Assembly: GCA_030581615.1 (NCBI GenBank)
Contig: JAKTTT010000111.1
Coordinates: forward strand, 1-31,616
Direction: 5' to 3'
DNA: 31,616 nucleotides
Source of the DNA: Alloascoidea africana
Lineage: Eukaryota > Ascomycota > Alloascoideomycetes > Alloascoideales > Alloascoideaceae
Both the position numbers and the translations under genes were made by a program. The stretch's first letter is position 1. Each line of letters starts with the position of its first letter. The notes beneath the pieces were generated by a model that did not search any database, was not told the origin of the DNA, and was given only the letters and a program-made list of their open reading frames with translations. Positions 17,800 to 26,280 of the stretch are shown here, one piece after another.

Positions 17800-18095
17800 T
17801 GTAAGAGAAATGATTCTCTTGATCTCTGATTGGTTCTATTTAGTTTTAGTTATTCACATTCGCTCTCAGTTACCTTTCTCTTGCCTTAAGTTTACATTCA
17901 GTAACTACAAGCGATTATTCTAATAATCCTTTAGTTGCTCACATAGTTTTCTAGTTCTATATAAAGAGGCCTTTTTCCCTAAGTCTTGGGAGGAGGCATC
18001 AAAACACTGAATACATTTTCTTTCCTGTTTCTTCTGAACCTTTGAGCCCTGTTTATCCCCTTGTAGTAAGTGAATCCCCTGGCATTCATCTTACA
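17800..18095 (+). repeat. 3' LTR of the Ty3/Gypsy element (296 bp)
   Basis: Same length and, read by eye, same sequence as the 5' copy. Followed directly by the target duplication AAGAA at 18096-18100. Confidence 0.95.
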
Positions 18096-18107
18096 AAGAA
18101 AAAATAA

Positions 18108-18178
18108 GCGTTAGTGGTTTAGCGGTAAAATTCGTCGTTGCCATCGACGAGCCCCCGGTTCGACTCCGGGCTGACGCA
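18108..18178 (+). tRNA. tRNA-Gly (anticodon GCC)
   Basis: 71-nt cloverleaf. Acceptor stem GCGTTAG/CTGACGC is fully paired (one T-G), anticodon stem CGTCG/CGACG closes TTGCCAT (anticodon GCC), T arm is CCCGG-TTCGACT-CCGGG, discriminator A. It is very close to the yeast tRNA-Gly(GCC) sequence. Pol III terminator T runs stand at 18194-18198 and 18203-18208. The Ty3 element sits in its 5' flank, upstream of the internal promoter boxes, so the gene itself is intact. Confidence 0.96.
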
Positions 18179-18193
18179 TACGTATACTATTTA

Positions 18194-18208
18194 TTTTTGA
18201 CCTTTTTT
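18194..18208 (+). terminator. Pol III terminator of tRNA-Gly(GCC)
   Basis: TTTTT at 18194-18198 followed by TTTTTT at 18203-18208, starting 16 bases after the tRNA. The double run gives a back-up stop. Confidence 0.8.
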
Positions 18209-18394
18209 GCTGAACATCAAACGAACTGAAGTGTAACTGGTTTGAGTTCGTAATTCTTCTAGCTGTTCAAACTAACACAATGTCTTTCATTGTCTGCGAC
18301 TGCAAAACCATTTGTAATGGAGTCATTAACTATTTTAGGAGAATTTTATCAGATACGCTCTGCCTATAAAAACACCAACAAACCCAACTATATA

Positions 18395-18949
18395 TCAGCC
18401 TGTTAAAGGGGCAGGCCGGTTCTTGAATATTAACTTGTGTTTGATTATGTCGATAACCTCAGCACTTAGTTCAAACGCGTCCAGATTTTCATCTTGTTCT
18501 TCAACATTGGCATCATGTTCAATAGATTGCTTTCGAACTTTCTGTGTTCTTAAGAGCATAAACGGATCATCTAATGTTACTATTTTCCCACGCAGAATCT
18601 GGCTTGTCCCTATTTGTAATGTGGCAGACAACCCATCGATTTTCAGCTCTCCTATTCTGATAGCAGGTTTATCCTCAATTCTTCTCATTATAATTTTGCT
18701 GAAATCCGACCTATCGTGAATAAGAATATCCGAAGAACTGATAACGTTTTCTCCTTCAGCAAGTTTCGTGTCTATGATCTTGAAATCTTCATCGGGCGAT
18801 AACTTCAGTTCGTCCGGTATTACAAACTCCCCTTGTATTTCCACCAGCGCTAGACCTTGTGGCGTAACACATGTAAGGGGTCCCCAGCTGTTAGGCTCAT
18901 CGCTGGAACTTGATCCTTCCTGTGAGTTTGTTATTTGAATCGTTGGCAT
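18395..18949 (-). CDS. CTF8: Ctf8, subunit of the alternative RFC clamp loader
   Basis: 184 aa. Ctf8 pairs with Ctf18 and Dcc1 in the RFC-like complex that loads PCNA and supports sister-chromatid cohesion. Family signatures: LALVEIQGEF near the N-terminus (the WxLxELQG strand of other Ctf8 proteins), GELKIDGLSATLQIGTSQIL and GKIVTLDDPFMLL in the core (the IGxHxLxGKxVxLxKP pattern), and the C-terminal EVIDIIKHKLIFKNRPAPL, matching the conserved IIxxKIIFKxRPxPI ending. Yeast Ctf8 is 133 aa; the extra length is acidic sequence near residues 35-80 and 145-160. The ATG gives the expected N-terminus and is 98 bp from the divergent bromodomain gene. Confidence 0.88.
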   Translation of the reverse strand: MPTIQITNSQEGSSSSDEPNSWGPLTCVTPQGLALVEIQGEFVIPDELKLSPDEDFKIIDTKLAEGENVISSSDILIHDRSDFSKIIMRRIEDKPAIRIGELKIDGLSATLQIGTSQILRGKIVTLDDPFMLLRTQKVRKQSIEHDANVEEQDENLDAFELSAEVIDIIKHKLIFKNRPAPLTG

Positions 18950-19047
18950 CCAACTATAGAAAAGGTGGAGGAGGTGTGTAGTTGGGAAGTGTTCTTACAC
19001 ACTTTCACACTTCCACTGTCTCTCTACCTTCACCCTCTCTGCCAGCC
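18950..19047. promoter_or_regulatory. 98-bp divergent promoter, CTF8 and bromodomain gene
   Basis: The two start codons face away from each other with only 98 bp between them. No TATA box is visible; the plus strand has a GTGGAGGAGGTGTG stretch and a downstream pyrimidine-rich leader. Both transcripts probably start very close to their ATGs. Confidence 0.5.
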
Positions 19048-20805
19048 ATGCAACCATTGCAAGAGAGCTTGGAAAAGTTGATACTTGTTCAAACGGTCCA
19101 CGAAAAGATGGCCAAGGCGAGTGCAACTAGTGGTCCTCTTGACAAGCTTGAGAGGATTGCTATAAGCTTATCTGATGTGGCTGCGGCAATGAACTCCAAT
19201 CCAGTTTTTACTAAACTGAAGAGAGATGAAATGAACATGGCAACTACACAAAGCCATCCTCCTGCTTCTAAAGATGGCACAAAAGAAGGGACTGCGAAAG
19301 ACGAGGGAAATGGCCGATCGAAAACGACAAAGAAGAGGTATTTCACTCTTCTCCAATGTGGAACCATTCTCTCTACTATCTTCCAAGGAAACACGCAAGC
19401 CCTTCAAATAAAGCGAACTGAAAGAGATATTTTACTCTGTATGACTCCAGATAGCGTTTCCACTAAGATACCAATTTTGTACAAGCAATATAAACAAGAT
19501 ATGATAACAGCTATAAAATTGGAGGAAGAACAATACAAACTCAACCTGGAGGAGATTCAAAAAATCGAAAAAGGAGAAATGGACACCGAGCTTTTAGCTG
19601 AATTTGAGGCTTTGCAAAAACAAGAAGAAAGCGCCAAGACTAGAGCTGGCATTAAAAGTAAGGACGAGGTTAAAACAACTACTTCAGAAGTTTCAAAACC
19701 GATCAATAGCAGTCAATCCAAGCCTACGAGCCAAAATGTGGCTTCGGCCTTACCCAATGAGAAGGGTAAAACTCCCGCAGAAAAGCAACAGAATATTCCG
19801 AAAGGGGAAGATAGTAATCGAGACGATGAAGATGTTGTAATGGAACCTGTAACAGAAGAAGCCGCGCCACAGCAAGATGAGGTTAGAAAAGAAGCGGAGA
19901 ATAATGCGGATGTTGTCTCTAAATCGGATACCAAAGAAAGCAGTAGTGATGTTGAGGAGACAAAACCTTCTATAAACGGAAATGAAGTGGATGATGCAAA
20001 GATTTCAGAGGTTTCCGGTGTGGACAATGAGCAGAACAAAAATAGTCCTGTCGAGAAAGAACAGGACAATAAGGCCGAGGAAGACAACAGAAAAGAGGAA
20101 ACTGAGAAGGAGAAGAAAGTATTGGAAGGCCGCGTACAGCCTAAAGATAGCTCACAAGATGAAAAGGACAATAAAGACTCTTTAGATCCAGAAAATTCAG
20201 CTGTTGGCGATAAACCAAATGCTGAAGAAGGTGAAAAAGAGACTGGAAATGATAGCGAAAATGAAAACAAAAACGATAACGAAGTTGACAAGACTGATGA
20301 AGCGCAGACGAATAATGATGATGATAAAAATCCAGAAGTGGAGGAAGAAGACGATGAACACTCTACCAGGCGAAGTCGAAAACGGAAACTACCCGTGAGA
20401 AGAGCTCTTCGCAGTAGGAGTTCTGTGAAAAGAGCACGCTCAGCAACACCGATAGGATCATCACCTGCACCGGTGGATCGGCGTTGGTTGAACATCATAA
20501 CTCCCCTAATTTCAAATATTGCATCTCATAAATCTGCTTCATTCTTTGCAAATCCCGTAAATGGAAATGATGCGCCAGGATACTACCAATTGATCCGCCA
20601 ACCAACGGATTTGCGTACGATAAAGGCGCAGGTTAAAGATGGCACAATTACAAATAGCGCCGAACTAGAAAGAGAAATATGCAAAATGTTTGCAAATTCA
20701 CTAATGTATAATCGTAAAGACAGTGATGTTGCTGCCTGGACAAGAGAAATGCAAATAGAAGCGGAAAATCTGATTATGAACTTTAGAGACGCAGAGGATC
20801 GATAA
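19048..20805 (+). CDS. Bromodomain protein, BRD8/Bdc1-like (NuA4 subunit candidate)
   Basis: 585 aa from the first in-frame ATG at 19048. The frame is open 22 codons further up, but that extension starts with TTG. Three zones: a conserved-looking N-terminus (LDKLERIAISLSDVAAAMN, then YFTLLQCGTIL, then a helical TKIPILYKQYKQDMITAIKLEEEQY stretch) resembling the SANT-like and coiled part of BRD8/Bdc1; a long Glu/Lys/Asp/Asn-rich disordered middle (about 205-450) with a basic patch RRSRKRKLPVRRALRSRSSVKR; and a C-terminal bromodomain at about 475-580 (PLISNIASHKSASFFANPV, APGYYQLIRQPTDLRTIK, MFANSLMYNR), where the N of MYNR is the acetyl-lysine contact. A histone-acetylation reader in the NuA4/Tip60 complex is the best guess; another bromodomain subunit remains possible. 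Confidence 0.82.
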   Translation: MQPLQESLEKLILVQTVHEKMAKASATSGPLDKLERIAISLSDVAAAMNSNPVFTKLKRDEMNMATTQSHPPASKDGTKEGTAKDEGNGRSKTTKKRYFTLLQCGTILSTIFQGNTQALQIKRTERDILLCMTPDSVSTKIPILYKQYKQDMITAIKLEEEQYKLNLEEIQKIEKGEMDTELLAEFEALQKQEESAKTRAGIKSKDEVKTTTSEVSKPINSSQSKPTSQNVASALPNEKGKTPAEKQQNIPKGEDSNRDDEDVVMEPVTEEAAPQQDEVRKEAENNADVVSKSDTKESSSDVEETKPSINGNEVDDAKISEVSGVDNEQNKNSPVEKEQDNKAEEDNRKEETEKEKKVLEGRVQPKDSSQDEKDNKDSLDPENSAVGDKPNAEEGEKETGNDSENENKNDNEVDKTDEAQTNNDDDKNPEVEEEDDEHSTRRSRKRKLPVRRALRSRSSVKRARSATPIGSSPAPVDRRWLNIITPLISNIASHKSASFFANPVNGNDAPGYYQLIRQPTDLRTIKAQVKDGTITNSAELEREICKMFANSLMYNRKDSDVAAWTREMQIEAENLIMNFRDAEDR

Positions 20806-21238
20806 AACTTTCACAAATTGAGAAAGAACGCATAGCTGGAGTCTGTTGATGCTAAATAATCATATCAAACGCAACATAATGTACCCATTAGTTTTATTCC
20901 TATAAATGGAATTTGTATTTTTATTCAATATTGACAAAACCTCTTAAGGCCCAACTTTTTTAAAAGCGAACACGTACAGTACCTGTGTATTATAGCTTTG
21001 GGACTATTCTCTCGATATATATTAATCACTATATACTGTGAACGGCTAGTACGTAAATTGGATAACCTTCCATTCCCTTACAAGAGGATCCATTGTTTAC
21101 TCACACAACTAAAGTACAATACAGTTTATCTTTTTTGCTGAGGTTACGCTAACCTTTGGTAACAACCTTAGCAGTTTTTCACTAAACTTGATTAATGCAA
21201 ACAAAAAAAAACATTCTATTCCGAAAGGAGTTTTTGGG
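20806..21238. other. Convergent 3' intergenic region
   Basis: 433 bp AT-rich DNA between the stop codons of two convergent genes. Nothing but likely polyadenylation signals (TATATA, AATAAA-like) is seen. Confidence 0.5.
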
Positions 21239-23124
21239 TTATTGCCGGCTTTCACTTTGAGTATGTTTTATTAAGTGTGACAATTGTGGCAATGGGTGTG
21301 AGACTTGGCTATATCCTATAGCTGTTGGCTGAGATTGAGGTTGTGCTTGATGATAGTTATAAGAGTATAGGTCAGAGTTTGTGTTTTGAGAATTAATAAA
21401 GGTGTTTTGGGGTTGTTGAGACTGGATATATCCACCACCAGCATGAACTGGGTATAAAGAAGGCAAATTTGGTAAACCATTGCTGGTGACTGGAACTGAA
21501 GATGCCTGTGTTTGATATATTGCTTGTACTTGATAATCGTTGTTTGTATTGGGTTGAGGATGGACATAAGCGGTCGGCGCCTTAACAAACGAAGAAGCTG
21601 AAGATGTTGGATACTCGTAATCTCCACTGTATGCACTACTGTATTGTTGAGATTGACCTCTTGGATAAGCGGCACCATAAAACGGTTGAGGATTAAGAGC
21701 CAATTCAGAGGTCCCTCTTTCAGGAGCAGAAGCAGGAGTAGTAGCAGTAGCAGTAGCGGCAGCGGCGGTCACTGTTGTAGCGGTAATGCTACTATAATCT
21801 CCACTGTATCGACTAATGACTTTTCTCAGAGCATCAGGGAGTTTATACCATAAGAAAACTTTGACATCCTTTTCGATGTTTCTCGGTTTGGGGTTACCAA
21901 ATCCCATTATCAACTTGAAAAAATTATCAAATCTTGGATTTCCTTTTGAAACTGTCATAGGTTTAAACCCTTGCAAATTTCTTCTTATTCGATTCTTTTC
22001 TTCTATTGAAAATTTCGTGTCAACAAGACTCTCCAGTAAATGAATTGTATCAACAGACGTCACGTAAAACTGGTTCATCTCTGTCCAGTAGATGCAGCTT
22101 ATACAGATCATATTACAACTGGAATCATACTCGTCAACGTCGATTGGGGTAAAGCTAACTTTTATTGAAGTTCCAATTTGTACCTTGTTGAATCTTACAA
22201 TCCGTCTTTTTTGCCGTACTTCCTTTTCAGTCCAGTTTGTCATCATTTCTTCAAGGTCTCCAAATATTTCCAGTTTTGCATTTTGGTTTGTAGATACGAC
22301 AGGAGCTCGGGGGGTAGAATCCGCTCCTTGGCTGGAACTGTTCCTCGATGTATCAGCTTTAAGATTATTAGTGTCTTTTTGTCTCTGCTCCAGAGCTATT
22401 GTCCTAACCAGTGGTGGTGCATAAGAGTTGCTAGTGGAATTTCGCGTAGGAATTCCTAATGGAACTTGTGAAACAGAGCCAGTTGGATGCTGAGGAATGT
22501 ACATGTTAGAATCAGGTTCTATAGACGAATGGATTTGAGGCAGTACTCGTGCTTGTAATTGTTGTACGGGATTTGATGGTCTTGCAATGCTTCCTTTCAT
22601 CGAGCTGTAGTTTCCGCTTTAAAAAAACATTGTTAGCCCTATAGAACGCAGTAAAATATTCAGATTTCTACCTACATTTTAGAAGTTGAGTCTGAACGAC
22701 CTTTCTGCTTTCCCTCGGTCAGTGCTGGAGCACTATTCCAGGACGATAATTTGCTCAGAGGGGGGATGTAAATAGGGGCCATGATGGCTGAAGAATCTCG
22801 TTTTTGATCTTGATAATCTAACTGATTCTCTTGTGGGCCTGTTGTAGTAGTTGTTGTAAGCGAAGAAACTGAAGGCAGTTTTACTTGATTAGAGCTGTAT
22901 GATGAGACATGATTATTATTATAACTGTTATTGTTACTATTATTTTTATGATTATGGTTATCATAGCTTGGTCTCATGGTAGTCTCGAATGATGCAGCTG
23001 GTGACTTTGATGAAGATTGCGAAGACAAAGATGAATAAGAGGATGGGGATGAGTTCATTGAACCTTCATACCGTTCTGTTGAGCTTGTTGCAGATTCGTA
23101 GCCGAAATTATAGTGATAATTCAT
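21239..23124 (-). CDS. medA: Medusa (MedA/Acr1)-type transcriptional regulator with DUF7082 domain (two exons)
   Basis: CDS on the minus strand is join(23124..22676,22616..21239), 608 aa. The central domain (about 273-420) has the DUF7082 signatures of MedA/ACON-type developmental regulators: WTEKEVRQKRRIVRF, ISCIYWTEMNQFYVTSVD, SIEEKNRIRRNLQGFKPMTV and the near-invariant FFKLIMGFGNPKPRNIEKDV. The N-terminus is Ser/Asn-rich and the C-terminus Gln/Tyr/Pro-rich, both likely disordered. In filamentous ascomycetes MedA controls conidiophore development, adhesion and filamentation; the role here is probably morphogenesis, by inference. The start at MNYHYNFGYE is preferred; an in-frame ATG at 23253 would add 43 residues including a hydrophobic run that looks unlike the family. 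About 3.1 kb of gene-free DNA lies upstream. Confidence 0.87.
22617..22675 (-). other. Spliceosomal intron of the Medusa-type gene (59 nt)
   Basis: Minus-strand donor GTAGGT at 22675, branch GCTAAC at 22637-22632, acceptor TTTAAAG ending 22617. Phase 2; splicing joins STSK-I-GNYSSMKGS in frame. Without splicing the first exon ends at a TAG formed by the donor itself. Confidence 0.85.
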
Positions 23125-25401
23125 GATACTATTTGGGATTTCGAAGTACCAGGAAAAAGAGAAAGAGAATAAGATGGATAAAAGAAGTGACATCCAGGAA
23201 CAAGCATGGGGATCACAATAGCGTTCGGAATGATTGCAACGATGAGGTCTCATATTGAGTCTAAGACCTCATCTTACTGGTATGCCCGTTTTTTATTTTA
23301 TTTTGCTGGCTCACTCACTCCGTTAACGACACACCAAGACAATATCAAGTTTCAAACGTTTTCCTGTCATCAATGCTTAATTGAATACACTGTTCAATCT
23401 CAATTTTATTCCTCGGCTCATAACAGTTATATTCCAAGCTGACGGAAGGAGAATATCTTTTACACAAGATGATGATGATGATATATCAGCCGCATACAGA
23501 GTCCAGAAGTAGTATGGTTAGATAATCCGCAAACGGTCATAATAAAGTTAGACCGAAGATTTTCCATTACGAATGATCTTTCCTCTTCAGCCTCAATCCA
23601 ATAATCTCAGGAACCGTTGAAAAATTAACGCGCTCTCCTGAAGATTCATTCCTCAATGATATATTATTATTCTTTTCTGGCATGAAAACACTATATATAA
23701 GCTCTAACAGTATCTCCGAATCTTAAAGAAAACAGAGTGATAAAAATGGAATATTTTCCTAATTTGTCTCATTCCTTAATATTCCTATTTTGTTATAAAT
23801 TATGGAAGATCTATTCCCCATTTTTATGAAGGGTTGAGTTTTTAAGCAAATGACACATGACTTGTCAATGGCTTGTGACTGGTAAGAGCAGAAACAGTTT
23901 AAAGTGGTAGTAAACTCTGGCAGAAAGCTTTTCGGATGCCTCATATTTTCATACGTTTTTATTTCCTTCTCCCCCCCTCCCTCCCCTCGGTTGAAGAAGT
24001 CAAGTCAAGCCGTGCTGAATAATTGCAAATGGTTCCTATAGTTGTAAACATTATCTCAAGTTTAGAATGCCACAGTTGTATTTTTCTCTCTTCCTGGTCA
24101 GGAATATCCATTTCTAAGGAATTGTACAATGTACTTTTGGAGACTATGGATCACTGACGGTCTATTACGTCTAAAATTTGCGCATCCAATAGAGTCTACA
24201 ATCAGCGTCTACCTTGTATACATCATGAAATGGGGATCCACAAGGCATGCATCTCTCCACTATATACCAGAACCGCAAGATAAAATCAGTATCTATTTAC
24301 CGTAAGCTCTTGTGTCATTTATCCACTCTTTAACAACAGATCCATCCCAATTCCACATCTGCTTTTAGAACGTTCGGAAAATAAACAACGCGCATAACGG
24401 TGGTGGCCAATTAAGAGTGACATTTTGAGAGAGAAAGAAAGAAAATCGGCTCTTTGGGTTTTCAGGAAATTCACGTGTAGTAGTTAAGAAGTAAGTTCAT
24501 GAGACGTCACCAAAAATGAAGGAGAAATGTACTGTGTGTGCGTAGCCAGTCAAGTCATTATTATCTTAACATCCTCCTCGGTAGTTTTGCGTGATGTTTA
24601 GGAAATTGAGTTTTGGGGCTAAAAGAAAATAGAAAAAGGGGGTTTCTAGCAATGTAAGAGCACCAAACTATACCGGCTTAAGCTCAAGCTTGCCGGACTA
24701 AGACCTCACTCTCTCCATTTCCTTTTTCCCATATATGTAACGGCTGCACTGATGCGTTATCTTACATGGATCAACAACTCTTTTCCCAAAGTCGTGAAGC
24801 AAAGAGTGGAAACTTGGAGGTTTGTAGAGCCTTGATTCCAGGGTAATGCCGTGCTTGAAATTATACAGCAATGTTGCTTTGCAACTGGAATGTGTAAAAA
24901 GTTCCTAATTGTGAAGGTTTTTACTCCATTATTTACAAAGCAAAAAAAAAAATACAAATTCAGCGTTGCCCCATTGGATTAAATGAAATTGAGATGATAA
25001 GTGGTTTAACATAGAGAGGGCACTAGTAAGTTAGATCCATCAACAAAAGTCGGTTCATCGCAGGGCAAGATGAGACGTTATGAGAAGGGTAAGTTGACAA
25101 CTGGAGAAAAATATTTTGTGATTTGAAGAGTAAAATGTTAACAAGTCGACTTTAGCTCGTACTGTAAAATGAAATGTAACAGAGTCACTGGGGTCTAGTA
25201 ATGATTTGGATTCGTTCCTGCTGAAACTGAGTTAGTCTCTATTGCAGGATTGCATGCAAGATGGCAGTGAAAGCCTACAACAATATTTTACAGGGGAAGC
25301 TGTTAGATTTTGAAGTAAGGAAAGAGAAACAAGTAAGAGATTTTATTTTCCAAAGATAAGCATTTGAATTGCCTACTACGAAGAATTACACTCTAGAAAA
25401 A

Positions 25402-25433
25402 TCAAAACCTCAAATAAGAAACTGAGGTTTTGA
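25402..25433. other. Perfect 11-bp inverted repeat with 10-nt loop, followed by T8
   Basis: TCAAAACCTCA (25402-25412) and TGAGGTTTTGA (25423-25433) pair perfectly. A second, overlapping stem GGTTTT/AAAACC (25426-25431 with 25441-25446) would compete with it, and a T8 run follows at 25448-25455. On the plus strand this resembles the 3' end of a structured Pol III-type transcript, but no A/B boxes or known RNA could be recognised. Confidence 0.45.
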
Positions 25434-25603
25434 CGATTGGAAAACCGTTTTTTTTGTCACGAGACAAAAAATCATTAACAGTTGTGCATACGAGATTTCT
25501 GTATTTTAGTTCGGTTTGCTAATAACTCAGAAACAGTACAATTGAGCACCAAAAAATATACAAAGTTTTATTAGAATCTAGATGTGATCAATTTCCAAGA
25601 CAT

Positions 25604-25626
25604 TAGTAGTAGTAGTAGTAGTAGTA
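25604..25626. repeat. (TAG)n microsatellite
   Basis: Seven to eight uninterrupted TAG units in AT-rich intergenic DNA. Confidence 0.9.
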
Positions 25627-26280
25627 CAGAAAGAAAACCAATCTTTTAGGAAACTTGGAAAAAACGAGAGATAAAAATGTGATCTCTATTTTCAGAAATT
25701 ATTCTTCTATTTTGTGGGAGGTTTTCAGCATAACTAAAGATTTTAATAATTATAACCCAATGAAAGAATAAAACCAAAAATAGTAATAAAAAGATTTAAT
25801 CAATTACCCCAATACTATATACCACTTGGTGATGGTGGTGGGGTTCCTCTCTACATCAAATCCAAAACCCGAATACAGATCCAAAGGTCTTACAGAACCT
25901 TCAATAATCTACCCAAAATCAGAGACTTTAACAATGTTTTCCACCTCTTCTCAGCGTATCAAAGTCGTTTAGATTATATTATTTATACCATCTATCAATA
26001 AAATAAAAAAAACTCTAAAAAAAGGTACATGGGGAAAGGAGGGGTTCAAAAATGCACCAACAATCTTTGATTCGACTTTAAAATTTTACAAAGGATTCTA
26101 ATAAATCCAAATATAAAACAAAGATATATATAAAAAAAAATTAGACAGGCAACATTGTATCACGGGGAAGCAATTTGCACTACTCATTGCAAAGTCAGAC
26201 AACAACAAAAAAAGGAAAAGGAAAAGGAAAAGGATGGTTGTAGGAATGCAGGAATGGTTGGGGTGGTTGGGTATAAAAAA

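Larger units (their letters stand above)
12819..18095 (+). mobile_element. Ty3/Gypsy LTR retrotransposon, looks whole
   Basis: 5,277 bp. Two 296-bp LTRs start TGTAAG and end CTTACA, and read as identical. They flank one open frame whose order is protease, reverse transcriptase, RNase H, integrase, which is diagnostic for Ty3/Gypsy. A 5-bp duplication AAGAA stands at 12814-12818 and 18096-18100. The 3' LTR is 12 bp from the mature end of tRNA-Gly(GCC), matching the known preference of Ty3 for Pol III start sites. Identical LTRs and an uninterrupted frame imply a very recent insertion. A primer site, a polypurine tract and a leader minisatellite are listed separately. Confidence 0.95.
23125..26280. 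other. Long gene-free region upstream of the Medusa-type gene
   Basis: About 3.15 kb between the Medusa-type start and the EMP70 stop, both genes on the minus strand. I found no credible coding frame. Noted: a (GAT)n stretch near 23468-23482, a (TAG)n microsatellite at 25604-25626, an 11-bp perfect hairpin at 25402-25433 with a T8 run after it, and a GGTGGTGGGG patch near 25832-25843. A long regulatory region or a non-coding transcript is plausible for a developmental regulator. Confidence 0.5.

Noticed and set aside
18982-19047. 22-codon upstream extension of the bromodomain gene
   Set aside because: Begins with TTG; the first in-frame ATG is at 19048.
19713-20498. 261-codon antisense Ser/Phe/Leu-rich frame
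   Set aside because: Shadow of the Glu/Lys/Asp-rich middle of the bromodomain protein.
23125-23253. 43-residue N-terminal extension of the Medusa-type protein
   Set aside because: Has an ATG but gives a Cys/His-rich and hydrophobic lead unlike the Ser/Asn-rich start that follows; kept only as an alternative.
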